The notes under the pieces were generated by a model. That model did not search any database. It worked only from the letters and a program-made list of their open reading frames with translations, and was not told where the DNA came from. A program made the position numbers and the translations under genes. Of a DNA stretch of 64,000 nucleotides, positions 1 through 8,456 are shown in pieces. This DNA is from Ralstonia sp. UBA689 (lineage in GTDB: Bacteria > Pseudomonadota > Gammaproteobacteria > Burkholderiales > Burkholderiaceae), in contig NZ_DBMV01000041.1 of NCBI RefSeq assembly GCF_002298975.1, positions 171,850-235,849 of the forward strand. The letters are read 5' to 3'. The first letter of the stretch is position 1, and the number at the start of each line of letters is the position of its first letter.

Positions 1-104
1 GGCACCCATGCTGCAACGCACAGCAAAAACCGCCTTGTTGCGGTCGGCGAACTGATCTAGAACGTCCTTAAGACGCACGCGCAACCGCGCTTGAGGAGAA
101 GATC

Positions 105-620
105 ATGCAGCATCGCCTCTACTTTCTCTTGCCGGACGTCGCCAGCGCCCGGCGTGTCATGAACGACCTCCTGCTGGCGCGCATCGCCGAGCGCCACATC
201 CACTTCGTCGCCAAGGAAGGCGCCGACCTCACCGGCCTGCACGCGGCCAACCTGCTGCAGACCTCCGACATCGTCCACGCCACCCAGAACGGGCTAGTGA
301 TCGGCGGAGGCGCCGGCGTCATCGCTGGTGTGGTCGCGGCGCTGTTTCCGGTGATCGGGGAAGGGCCGCAGTGGGGGATGATCGGCATCACGACCGTGGT
401 CGGCGCGCTATTTGGCGCGTGGGCTTCGAGCATGATCGGCAGTTCGGTGCCGAACAGCCGGCTCAAACCTTTCAAGAAGGCGGTGGAGGAGGATGGGCAG
501 ATCCTGCTGATGGTGGATGTGCCGCGCTCGCGTGTGTCCGAAATGCGTGCGCTGCTGCAGAACACGCATCCGGAAGGCCGCTTCAGCGGCGAAGAACGCG
601 CCATGCCCGCGTTCCCTTGA
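105..620 (+). CDS. DUF1269-like membrane protein
   Basis: A 171-aa protein of unknown function. The middle (about residues 64-108) holds two glycine/alanine-rich hydrophobic stretches, GGGAGVIAGVVAALFPVIG and MIGITTVVGALFGAWA, separated by a short loop. These look like a membrane hairpin flanked by soluble ends. The layout resembles the DUF1269 family of small bacterial membrane proteins with a glycine-zipper hairpin. The ATG at 105 has a GAGGAG Shine-Dalgarno sequence and is the natural start. It stands alone, with a strong terminator just downstream, so it is probably monocistronic. The family assignment is by general resemblance only. Confidence 0.75.
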   Translation: MQHRLYFLLPDVASARRVMNDLLLARIAERHIHFVAKEGADLTGLHAANLLQTSDIVHATQNGLVIGGGAGVIAGVVAALFPVIGEGPQWGMIGITTVVGALFGAWASSMIGSSVPNSRLKPFKKAVEEDGQILLMVDVPRSRVSEMRALLQNTHPEGRFSGEERAMPAFP

Positions 621-653
621 TCCAGGCATCGGCCAACAGTGGCCGACAACGAG

Positions 654-682
654 ACCGGAGCCCAGCGCTCCGGTTTTTTTTT
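654..682 (+). terminator. Rho-independent terminator
   Basis: An 8-bp perfect stem (ACCGGAGC at 654-661 and GCTCCGGT at 667-674) is followed by nine T residues. It ends transcription of the gene at 105-620. Confidence 0.85.
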
Positions 683-836
683 GCGCCTGCGCGATCGTCA
701 AATTTGGATGCATGCAGGCATGATGACGCGACGTGGCTGGCACAGTGACGGGCTCTTCTCCCGCCACACACTGTCACGCCATGCTCCGATTGCTCTCCCC
801 CCGCCCTGACTGTGAACGCTGCCGGAGGGCTGCGCC

Positions 837-2369
837 ATGAGCCTCGCCGTATTGCGCTCGCGCGCGCTGTCGGGCATCGATGCACCGGCCGTGTCGGTAG
901 AGGTTCATCTGGCCAACGGCCTGCCATCGTTCACCATCGTCGGCCTGCCCGACACCGAAGTGAAGGAGAGCAAGGACCGCGTGCGCGCGGCCATCCAGAA
1001 CAGCCGTTTCGAGTTTCCGGCGCGGCGCATCACCGTCAATCTGGCGCCGGCGGATTTGCCCAAGGAGTCCGGCCGCTTCGATCTGCCGATCGCGCTGGGC
1101 ATCTTGGCGGCAAGCCGGCAGATTCCGCACACGCATCTGGATGCGCATGAGTTTGCCGGCGAGCTGTCGCTCTCGGGCGACCTGCGGCCGATTCGCGGCG
1201 CGCTGGCGATGGCGTATGCGCTGTCGCTGAACGCCGCACCCGCGAATGGTGAAGCACCGCTCGCCCGCGCCTTCGTGCTGCCCGCCGAAAACGCCGCAGA
1301 AGCCGCACTCGTGAGCGGCACCAAAGTCCTGCCCGCGCGCACGCTCATCGAGGTTTGCGAGCACCTGAGCGCGCCCGACCGCAAGCTGGCGCCGGCACTG
1401 CCAGCACCCGTCGATGCCGTCATCCGCTATCCCGACCTGGCCGACGTGCGTGGCCAGCCGCAGGCGCGGCGCGCGCTGGAAGTGGCGGCGGCGGGCGGCC
1501 ATTCGATGCTGATGATCGGCCCGCCCGGCACCGGCAAGTCGATGCTGGCGCAACGCTTTCCCGGCTTGCTGCCCAACATGAGCGACGATGAGGCGCTCTC
1601 CGCGGCCGCCGTGATGAGCCTGACCACGCGCGGCTTCGATGCGCGGCGCTGGAAGGTACGGCCATTCCGCTCGCCGCATCACACGGCATCCGCCGTGGCG
1701 ATGGTGGGCGGCGGCAACACACCAAGGCCTGGCGAGATCTCGCTGGCCCATCAGGGCGTCTTGTTCCTCGATGAGCTTCCCGAGTTCGAACGCCGCGTCC
1801 TCGAAGTCCTGCGCGAGCCGCTGGAGACCGGCCACATCACCATCTCGCGCGCAGCACATCAGACCGACTTCCCCGCCAGCTTCCAGCTCATTGCTGCGAT
1901 GAACCCGTGCCCTTGCGGCTATCGCGGCCACCCGTTACGCGCGTGCCGCTGCACGCCGGACCAGGTGGAGCGCTACCAGGCACGCATCTCCGGCCCGCTG
2001 CTCGACCGCATCGACGTGCAGATCGAGGTGCCGACGCCCACGCAGGAAGAATTGCTCGACGGCCCGCCGGGCGAACCGACCGTTAATGTGGCCGAGCGCG
2101 TGGCCGCCGCGCATGCGCGACAACTGGCGCGGCAAGGCAAGCGCAACGCGCTGCTGGCCGGCCACGAGATCGACCTCCACTGCGCCCGCACCGATGCCGC
2201 CGACGGCCTGCTGCGTCACGCAATGACGCGTTTCTCATGGTCCGCCCGTGCCTACGCGCGCGTGCTCAAGCTCGCCCGCACCATCGCCGACCTGGCCGGC
2301 GACGAGCAGATCGACGCGGTGCACGTGGGCGAGGCGATCCAGTATCGGCGTGGGGTGAAGGCGGATTAG
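837..2369 (+). CDS. yifB: YifB/ComM family Mg-chelatase-like AAA ATPase
   Basis: A 510-aa protein, the usual family length. The N-terminal third is the LonC/ChlI-like domain (VEVHLANGLPSFTIVGLPD). The magnesium-chelatase-type AAA domain follows, with Walker A GPPGTGKS near residue 229 and Walker B VLFLDELPEF near residue 309. A cysteine cluster, CPCGYRGHPLRACRC, lies near residue 357, then the C-terminal helical domain. In naturally competent bacteria the orthologue ComM is a helicase that promotes branch migration during integration of transformed DNA. Members of the genus Ralstonia are known to be competent, so this role is plausible but inferred. It is convergent with the MarR gene; the two ends overlap by 4 bp. 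Confidence 0.93.
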   Translation: MSLAVLRSRALSGIDAPAVSVEVHLANGLPSFTIVGLPDTEVKESKDRVRAAIQNSRFEFPARRITVNLAPADLPKESGRFDLPIALGILAASRQIPHTHLDAHEFAGELSLSGDLRPIRGALAMAYALSLNAAPANGEAPLARAFVLPAENAAEAALVSGTKVLPARTLIEVCEHLSAPDRKLAPALPAPVDAVIRYPDLADVRGQPQARRALEVAAAGGHSMLMIGPPGTGKSMLAQRFPGLLPNMSDDEALSAAAVMSLTTRGFDARRWKVRPFRSPHHTASAVAMVGGGNTPRPGEISLAHQGVLFLDELPEFERRVLEVLREPLETGHITISRAAHQTDFPASFQLIAAMNPCPCGYRGHPLRACRCTPDQVERYQARISGPLLDRIDVQIEVPTPTQEELLDGPPGEPTVNVAERVAAAHARQLARQGKRNALLAGHEIDLHCARTDAADGLLRHAMTRFSWSARAYARVLKLARTIADLAGDEQIDAVHVGEAIQYRRGVKAD

Positions 2370-2863
2370 CTCTCGTCCGCGCGCTGTCCGTCAATCAGCT
2401 TCCCCAACAGCTTCGCCAACTGCCGCTGCTCCGCCGCCGTCAGCGCGGACAGCACGGCGCGCTGGTTTTCCACATGCGCGCCGACCACCTCGTCGATGAG
2501 CGCAAACCCCGCCCTGGTGAGGGCGACGAGCGTGCCGCGCCCGTCTTCGGGATTCGGGCGGCGCTCAACCCAACCGGCCTGCTGCAAGCGATCGATACGG
2601 TTGGTCATGCCGCCCGAGGACATCATTGCTGCATCGTACAGAGCGGTGGGCGTGAGCGCATACGGCGCACCGCTGCGGCGCAGGGTGGCGAGCACGTCGA
2701 ACTCGCCGGGCTGCAGGCCATACTCAGCAAACAGCGGATTCAGTCGTTCGCGCGCGATGACGAGCGCCGCCTCGCCCAGGCGCCCGAGCAGCAGCATCGG
2801 GCTGACGTCCAAGTCCGGGCGTTCGCGGTTCCATTGTTCGACGGCCAGGCGGGCGCGGTCCAT
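2366..2863 (-). CDS. MarR family transcriptional regulator
   Basis: A 165-aa MarR-type winged-helix regulator: N-terminal dimerisation helices, the wHTH around ATLRRSGAPYALTPTALYDA, the recognition-helix region SSGGMTNRIDRLQQAGWVERR, the DGRG wing, and a long C-terminal helix ending in the dimerisation arm. The start at 2863 has a GGAGG-like site. It is divergent from an MFS transporter, and the shared interval holds two MarR-type palindromes. The usual arrangement is a repressor of itself and the exporter, relieved by a phenolic or drug ligand. The ligand is not predictable from sequence. Confidence 0.92.
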   Translation of the reverse strand: MDRARLAVEQWNRERPDLDVSPMLLLGRLGEAALVIARERLNPLFAEYGLQPGEFDVLATLRRSGAPYALTPTALYDAAMMSSGGMTNRIDRLQQAGWVERRPNPEDGRGTLVALTRAGFALIDEVVGAHVENQRAVLSALTAAEQRQLAKLLGKLIDGQRADES

Positions 2864-2884
2864 TCTCCCTTCCTCCAGCGGTGG

Positions 2885-2931
2885 TTATCTTGACGTCGAG
2901 ATAACTCGTTTTTATCTTGACGCCAAGATAG
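2885..2931. promoter_or_regulatory. Paired MarR operators between marR-type gene and MFS gene
   Basis: Two near-perfect palindromes lie in tandem: TTATCTTGACGTCGAGATAA at 2885-2904 and TTATCTTGACGCCAAGATAG at 2912-2931. Their starts are 27 bp apart. Both fit the form TATCTTGACnnCAAGATA seen at many MarR-family operators. The first begins 22 bp upstream of the regulator start, and both are about 100 bp upstream of the transporter start, so one complex could control both genes. Confidence 0.75.
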
Positions 2932-3031
2932 TGCGATACCGATCCAGCGGATGCAAGCGGGCTGTCACAGCGTGGTGCACCCGCGCATCTTCGAGATTGC
3001 ACTGAACCCCTTTGCTGGAGCACAAGACAAG

Positions 3032-4459
3032 ATGAATCCAACCTCGATCACCGCGGACGAAGCCTCCTGGCTCGACCTGTTCCGCGGCGCCAACGCGCTG
3101 CGCGTGCTGGTGCTGGCCGCTGGCGTAGCGTTGCACGCCATCAATCTTTACCTGACCACGACCATCCTGCCGAGCGTGGTCGACGACATCGGCGGCGTGA
3201 CCTTCTATGCGTGGAACACGACGCTGTTCATCGTCGCGTCGATCACGGGCGCAGCGGTGACCGCGCAGGTGATCCAGCATGCCGGGCCGTGCGGCGCCTA
3301 CCTGCTGGGGGCGGCGGTGTTCGGTGGCGGCTCGGCGCTGTGCGCACTGGCGCCGACGATGCCGGTGCTGCTGATCGGGCGCGTGCTGCAGGGGCTCGGC
3401 GGCGGCGTGCTGCTGTCGGCGCCGTATGTGCTGATGCGCAGCGTGCTGCCCGAGCCGCTGTGGTCGCGTGCGCTGGCCCTGCTTTCGGGCATGTGGGGTA
3501 TCGCCACATTGCTGGGGCCAGCGGTGGGCGGCGTGTTTGCGCAGTACGCAACGTGGCGGCTGGCGTTCTGGTCGTTGGTGGCGTTGATCGGTCTGGCAGC
3601 CGCGGCGGCCGCGGTGGTGCTCAAACCCGCGTCTGCGCGAGCAGAGCAACCGACGCCCCTGCCGGCGCGCCAGCTCGTGCTGCTGGCGGTCGCCGTGGTC
3701 GCGGCATCGTGGAGCAGCGTCAGCACCACGCCGTGGCTCGGCGCACTCGGCCTGATCGCGGCGGCGGCCACGATGCTGGCGATCCGCCGTGTCGAGATGC
3801 GCTCATCACGCCGCATCCTGCCGGCCGATGCGTACACGGGCCGCACGGCGCTCGCAGCACTGTACGGCGTGTCTGCATTGCTGGCGGTGACGGTCACCTG
3901 CACGGAGATCTTCGTGCCGCTGTTCCTGCAGCGGCTGCATGGGCAAAGCCCGTTGATTGCCGGCTACATCGCGGCGACGGCCTCGGCTGGCTGGACGCTC
4001 GGCGCCATCCTGAGCGCCACGCTGCGCGAATCGTCCGCCACGCGCATGATTCGCGCGGCGCCGTGGGCGTGCGCGCTCGGCCTGCTGATGTTGGCGAGAC
4101 TGGTGCCGATGGGCGCGGGCCATGCGTGGATGACCGGGCTCATCATCGTCGCGCTGACGCTGGTGGGGCTGGGTGTGGGCGTGGCGTGGCCGCATCTGGC
4201 CAATCGCATCATGACGGCGGCGGCGGCCGAAGACCACGACCGCGCGTCGGCGTCGATCGTGACGGTGCAACTGGTGGCGACCGCATTGGGGGCAGCACTG
4301 GGCGGGGTGGTGCTCAACACGCTGGGCGCGGCGGGCCCGGCGCCCGATCTGGGGGCGGCGTCGCGCTGGTTGTTCCTGCTGTTTGCAGTGGCGCCGTTGG
4401 GGGCGCTGGTGATTGCGCGCGCGGGGCTCGGCACACGGCTGGCCCCGTCGGCGCGATAG
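3032..4459 (+). CDS. MFS efflux transporter
   Basis: A 475-aa major facilitator protein with about 12-14 hydrophobic segments. It begins with a soluble N-terminus (MNPTSITADEASWLDLFRG) and a first helix containing TTTILPSVVDDIGG, the antiporter-type motif of the DHA2-like drug exporters. A glycine-rich VLQGLGGGVLLSAPYVLMR segment and WRLAFW follow. ATG 3032 was chosen because GGAG sits 11 bp upstream. The longer reading from 2951 would place the start close to the operators. Divergent from the MarR gene and presumably repressed by it; the substrate is unknown. Confidence 0.88.
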   Translation: MNPTSITADEASWLDLFRGANALRVLVLAAGVALHAINLYLTTTILPSVVDDIGGVTFYAWNTTLFIVASITGAAVTAQVIQHAGPCGAYLLGAAVFGGGSALCALAPTMPVLLIGRVLQGLGGGVLLSAPYVLMRSVLPEPLWSRALALLSGMWGIATLLGPAVGGVFAQYATWRLAFWSLVALIGLAAAAAAVVLKPASARAEQPTPLPARQLVLLAVAVVAASWSSVSTTPWLGALGLIAAAATMLAIRRVEMRSSRRILPADAYTGRTALAALYGVSALLAVTVTCTEIFVPLFLQRLHGQSPLIAGYIAATASAGWTLGAILSATLRESSATRMIRAAPWACALGLLMLARLVPMGAGHAWMTGLIIVALTLVGLGVGVAWPHLANRIMTAAAAEDHDRASASIVTVQLVATALGAALGGVVLNTLGAAGPAPDLGAASRWLFLLFAVAPLGALVIARAGLGTRLAPSAR

Positions 4460-4476
4460 CGGAAGTGGCGGTGCGG

Positions 4477-5130
4477 TCAGGCGGTCTGCCGCTTCACGAA
4501 GAACAGCGCGGCACCGATACTCATCAGCATGCCGCCGAAGAAGCGGCTCTGCCAGCGCAGCGCGCGCGGGTTGCGGAACAGGCGCTGCGCACGCGAGGCC
4601 AGCAGCGCATAGCCGTGCATGACGATCAGATCGACGAACACCATCGTCACCGCCAGGATGCCAAGCTGCGGCATCAGCGGCTTGGCCGGATCGATGAACT
4701 GCGGCAGCACCGCCACCATGAAGAGGATGCCCTTCGGATTCGTCAGGTTGGTTAGCAGCCCGACCAGGAAGCGCTTGCGCGCGCCGCTGCCCGACACCCG
4801 AGGCGACACGTTCGCGGGCTCGCCTTCAACCGGCTTGTGGATCTGGATGGGCGTGCGCCACTGCACGATGCCCAGGTAGATCAGATACAGCGCGCCGACG
4901 ATCTTGATGGCCGTGAAGGCGTGCTCGGACGCCACCAGCAGCGCCCCCAGCCCTGCACCCGCGATAAACAGGATCACCACGATGCCGAGTTCCAGCCCCG
5001 CAATCGTGATCGACGTGCGGCGCACGCCATACGTGAGACCGTGGCTCATGCACAGGATCGCGCCCGACCCCGGCGAGATGGCGATCACCCAGGCGGCCAG
5101 GAAAAAGGCCAGCCAGACTTGCAACGTCAT
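4477..5130 (-). CDS. LysE/RhtB family amino-acid exporter
   Basis: A 217-aa inner-membrane protein with six hydrophobic segments and the family signature near the N-terminus (AISPGSGAILCMSHGLTYGVRR). GLLTNLTNPKGILFMVAVLPQF is the second conserved block. LysE/RhtB proteins export amino acids such as lysine, threonine or homoserine lactone by antiport. The ATG at 5130 follows GGGGAACC and is preferred over an upstream in-frame start at 5181. It is convergent with the MFS gene, 17 bp apart, with no evident terminator between them. Confidence 0.9.
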   Translation of the reverse strand: MTLQVWLAFFLAAWVIAISPGSGAILCMSHGLTYGVRRTSITIAGLELGIVVILFIAGAGLGALLVASEHAFTAIKIVGALYLIYLGIVQWRTPIQIHKPVEGEPANVSPRVSGSGARKRFLVGLLTNLTNPKGILFMVAVLPQFIDPAKPLMPQLGILAVTMVFVDLIVMHGYALLASRAQRLFRNPRALRWQSRFFGGMLMSIGAALFFVKRQTA

Positions 5131-5205
5131 GATGGTTCCCCGTGATGTGATGAGGTAAAGCGGAAAACGACGATTGTGCACCGGCTGCCGCCACTGTGCT
5201 CGACC

Positions 5206-5787
5206 CTAATACGGATGGAAGCTGGCGAGGAATTGCTCGACCTGCTCCTGCTGGCGCGCATCCCGCGCAGCATCGCCCGATTCCAGCACGACGGCCTGAT
5301 ACGCATGCTTGCCCGTGGCGACCACGCGAGCGGTCAGACGGCGCGGCGCGGGGTCATCGCCGCCCGCGCCCTGGGCAATCAACTCCACCGCCGGCAAGGA
5401 CAACGGCGGCTGCGCGGCCGTCTTTACGGCGATGTCGTGCACGGCCACCTTGCCCTTCAGGTTGGCAGACAAGCCGGCACGCAGTGCGTCAACGGCATGC
5501 TGGCGCCAGACCGGATCGTCCGCCGGCAACTCCACCACGCCGATGGCGAACAGCGTGCCGTCAATGCTGGCGGCCTGCATCGTCATCGGCAGACGCTGGC
5601 CGTTGACGGTGATTGGGCGAGCCTCGGTCGTGGGCTTGGCAGGGTAGTCCACCGCATAGGCCCCTTCGTCGGAATGCACTGTGCGCCAGTCGTACTTGGG
5701 CGAGCAGGCCATCAACAGCGCACACGCCACTACGCCCAAGCCCACTCGCCAACCGCCCTTTGCTGTGACTGCCACGCCGCCTCCCAT
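5206..5787 (-). CDS. Putative lipoprotein of unknown function
   Basis: A 193-aa protein with a short basic N-terminus, a hydrophobic segment and a lipobox LLMACS, so it should be lipidated on the cysteine near residue 28. The mature part has no recognised domain. Its start, YAVDYPAKPTTEARPITVNGQRLPM, resembles other small periplasmic beta-rich proteins that begin with a short strand and a proline turn. It is divergent from the macro-domain gene with 85 bp between starts. Function is not predictable. Confidence 0.75.
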   Translation of the reverse strand: MGGGVAVTAKGGWRVGLGVVACALLMACSPKYDWRTVHSDEGAYAVDYPAKPTTEARPITVNGQRLPMTMQAASIDGTLFAIGVVELPADDPVWRQHAVDALRAGLSANLKGKVAVHDIAVKTAAQPPLSLPAVELIAQGAGGDDPAPRRLTARVVATGKHAYQAVVLESGDAARDARQQEQVEQFLASFHPY

Positions 5788-5872
5788 GTTGTTCTGCCCG
5801 GTTATTCTGCCCGTTCATCAGCGGGCTATTATCGGACAGAGACTGTCTGCCACGTCTGCCGGAAAACATGTC

Positions 5873-6388
5873 ATGCCGCCCGCGACTATCACCCTGCGTG
5901 CCCTGCACGCTGATATCACCACGCTCGATTGCGACGCCATCGTCAACGCCGCCAACAGCTCGCTGCTGGGCGGCGGCGGCGTGGATGGCGCCATCCACCG
6001 CGCGGCCGGGCCGGCATTGCTTGAGGCCTGCCGCGCACTCCACGGCTGCCGCACCGGCGAGGCCAAACTCACGCCGGGCTTCCTGCTGCCCGCACGCTAC
6101 ATCATTCACACGGTCGGGCCGATCTGGCGCGGCGGCCGGCAGGACGAGGCGGCGTTGCTGGCCGCGTGCTACCGCAACAGCCTGGAACTCGCCCGCGAGT
6201 ACGACGTGCGCACCCTCGCGTTTCCGTGCATCAGCACCGGCGTCTACGGCTTTCCGCCACAACTGGCCGCGCCGATTGCCGTGCACACCGCACGCGAGCA
6301 CGGCGCGGGCTTGGACGAGATCCTTTTCTGCTGCTTCTCCGCAGCCGACCTGGCGCTGTACGAGACCGCACTTGCAAACGGAAAGTGA
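5873..6388 (+). CDS. Macro domain protein, O-acetyl-ADP-ribose deacetylase (YmdB type)
   Basis: A 171-aa single macro domain. The ADP-ribose binding motifs are visible: CDAIVNAANSSLLGGGGVDGAIH and the later FPCISTGVYGFP loop. YmdB-type enzymes remove the acetyl group from O-acetyl-ADP-ribose and can hydrolyse mono-ADP-ribose from proteins; in E. coli YmdB also modulates RNase III. The start at 5873 gives the standard family length; longer in-frame readings from 5681 or 5786 run into the divergent lipoprotein promoter area. Confidence 0.9.
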   Translation: MPPATITLRALHADITTLDCDAIVNAANSSLLGGGGVDGAIHRAAGPALLEACRALHGCRTGEAKLTPGFLLPARYIIHTVGPIWRGGRQDEAALLAACYRNSLELAREYDVRTLAFPCISTGVYGFPPQLAAPIAVHTAREHGAGLDEILFCCFSAADLALYETALANGK

Positions 6389-6489
6389 TTCACACATCGC
6401 AAGAGGCGGAATGTCGCAACCTGCCTGCGGGGTTGGCGCGGCCGGCCTACAATAGGCATTTGTTTCCCCTTTCCGGAGCCGTCGCCGAC

Positions 6490-7041
6490 ATGGCCTCGAC
6501 CCTGACTTCCTCCGCTGCCGCCACGCCCGCTGCCTCTGGCCGCCGCTGGCTGCTGTCCGTGATCGTGCTGGTGCTGGCTGCGGCCGGCTGGTTCGGTTGG
6601 CGCGCGTTCTCGCCGTCGCAACAGGTGCCGACCGCCACCTTCACGCTGCTCGATGGGCAGAAGCTCTCGACGCAAGACTTGAAGGGCAAGGTGTACCTCG
6701 TCAACTTCTGGGCCACGAGCTGCGCGACTTGCATCAAGGAAATGCCCAACATGATCCAGGCATACAACAAGTACAAGGGTCAGGGCCTGGAGTATGTGGC
6801 CGTGGCAATGAGCTACGACGCGCCGATGTACGTGATGAATTTCAGCCAGACGCGCCAGCTGCCCTTCAAGGTGGCGATGGATGCCGACGGCACTGCCGCC
6901 AAGGCGTTCGGCGACGTGCAGCTCACGCCCACCACTTTCCTGGTTGACCGCGACGGACGCATTCTCAAGCGCTACGTTGGCGAGCCGGAGTGGGCGTCGT
7001 TCGATGCGCTGCTCAAGGACACGCTGGGCAAGCAGGCCTGA
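6490..7041 (+). CDS. TlpA-family thiol:disulfide oxidoreductase
   Basis: A 183-aa membrane-anchored thioredoxin-like protein. One transmembrane segment (about residues 20-40) is followed by the periplasmic domain with the active site WATSCATC (Cys78, Cys81) and a cis-proline context, QLTPTTFLVDRDG. TlpA/ResA-type proteins reduce disulfides in the periplasm, often for cytochrome maturation or copper-centre assembly. The start at 6490 places the basic residues directly before the anchor. A strong terminator follows. Confidence 0.88.
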   Translation: MASTLTSSAAATPAASGRRWLLSVIVLVLAAAGWFGWRAFSPSQQVPTATFTLLDGQKLSTQDLKGKVYLVNFWATSCATCIKEMPNMIQAYNKYKGQGLEYVAVAMSYDAPMYVMNFSQTRQLPFKVAMDADGTAAKAFGDVQLTPTTFLVDRDGRILKRYVGEPEWASFDALLKDTLGKQA

Positions 7042-7060
7042 GCGATTCCGCCCGTCCATG

Positions 7061-7096
7061 AAAAAACGCCCGGTCGACGCCGGGCGTTTTTGTTTT
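7061..7096. terminator. Bidirectional terminator between tlpA-like gene and dctD
   Basis: The stem AAAAAACGCCCGG/CCGGGCGTTTTT (arms 7061-7073 and 7080-7091, loop TCGACG) has A-runs and T-runs on both sides. It can therefore stop transcription from either of the two convergent genes. Confidence 0.85.
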
Positions 7097-7115
7097 CTGC
7101 GGCAGAGACCGCTAC

Positions 7116-8432
7116 CTACAACCCATACCGCTTGATCTTGTCGTACAGGGTGGCGCGGCCCACCTGCAGGATGTCCGCGGCCTGATGCACCGAGCCGCCC
7201 GTGCGCGCCAGCGTCTCGGCAATCACCGTGCGCTCGTAGCGCTCGATACGTTCCTTGAGCGGCATGCCGTCTTCCGAGGCGTCGGTCACCACCGGCGTGC
7301 GGCCAACGCCGAGCACCAGTCGGTCGGCCGCATTGCGCAGCTCGCGCACATTGCCGGGCCAATTCGATTGCATCAACTCGTGGCGCTGACGCTCGGCCAG
7401 CATCGGCAGCGGGCGCTGATAGCGCACGGCGGCTTCGAGCAGGAAGTGCTCGAATAGCGGGATGATATCTTCGCGGCGCTCGCGCAACGGCGGCAAATCG
7501 ATGGTGACGACGTTCAAGCGGTAATACAGGTCGCGCCGGAAGCCGCCCGCTTCGATCAGCGCTTCCATATCGCCCTTGGCGGCGGCCACGATGCGCACGT
7601 CGATGCGCACCGAGGTGTTCGAACCGAGGCGCTCCAGCATGCCCTCCTGCAGCACACGCAGCAGCTTGACCTGCAGCGCGACCGGCATGCTCTCGATCTC
7701 GTCGAGAAACAGCGTGCCGCCCGAGGCGTGTTCCAGCTTGCCGATGCGCCGCTTGCCCGCGCCTGTGAAGGCGCCGGCTTCGTGGCCGAACATCTCGCTC
7801 TCGAAGATCGACTCCGGCACGGCCCCGCAGTTGAGCGCGATGAACGGCTTGTCATGGCGCGGCGACAGCATGTGCAGGCTGCGCGCGACCAGTTCCTTGC
7901 CGGTGCCGGTCTCACCGTTGATGAGCACCGGGGCATCGGTGGCGGCCACGTTGTCGATCAGCGCGCGCACGGCGGCCATCGCCGGCGAGCGTCCAATGAT
8001 GCGCGTGCCCGCCGCCGGCCCGGCCAGCTCGCGGCGCAGCGCGCGGTTTTCCAATTCCAGCGCACGGCGTTCGACGGCGCGGCGCACGGTCTCGGTCAGG
8101 CGCTCGGCAGGGAACGGTTTTTCAATGAAGTCGAACGCGCCGTCGCGCATCGCCTGCACGGCCATGGTGATGTCGCCGTGGCCGGTAACAAGCACCACCG
8201 GAATGCCGGTGCCGAACGACTGGCAGTGTGCGAGCACGTCCAGACCGCTTGCGCCAGGCAGGCGCAGATCGCTCACCACCACACCGGGAAAGTTCGCGTC
8301 GATCTTGCCGACCGCCTCTTCGGCGCTACCGAACGCCTGCACGTTGAAGCCGGCCAGCTCCAGGCTCTGCGCGGTGGCTTGGCGCACCGGCGGATCGTCT
8401 TCGATGAAGAGAACGTTCAAGCCTTCGGACAT
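7116..8432 (-). CDS. dctD: Sigma-54-dependent response regulator DctD
   Basis: A 438-aa NtrC-family regulator. The receiver domain has phosphoacceptor Asp55 (VVSDLRLPG) and conserved Lys105. The AAA+ domain has Walker A GETGTGKE (173-180) and the sigma-54 contact motif GAFTGA (220-225). A Fis-type helix-turn-helix closes the protein (SVHQAADILQVGRATLYDKIKRYGL). It is the partner of the kinase gene just upstream and would activate dctA from the sigma-54 promoter near 11,980. The start at 8432 is 24 bp from the kinase stop, consistent with an operon. Confidence 0.93.
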   Translation of the reverse strand: MSEGLNVLFIEDDPPVRQATAQSLELAGFNVQAFGSAEEAVGKIDANFPGVVVSDLRLPGASGLDVLAHCQSFGTGIPVVLVTGHGDITMAVQAMRDGAFDFIEKPFPAERLTETVRRAVERRALELENRALRRELAGPAAGTRIIGRSPAMAAVRALIDNVAATDAPVLINGETGTGKELVARSLHMLSPRHDKPFIALNCGAVPESIFESEMFGHEAGAFTGAGKRRIGKLEHASGGTLFLDEIESMPVALQVKLLRVLQEGMLERLGSNTSVRIDVRIVAAAKGDMEALIEAGGFRRDLYYRLNVVTIDLPPLRERREDIIPLFEHFLLEAAVRYQRPLPMLAERQRHELMQSNWPGNVRELRNAADRLVLGVGRTPVVTDASEDGMPLKERIERYERTVIAETLARTGGSVHQAADILQVGRATLYDKIKRYGL

Positions 8433-8456
8433 AGTCGTATCGGTATGAAAAACAGG

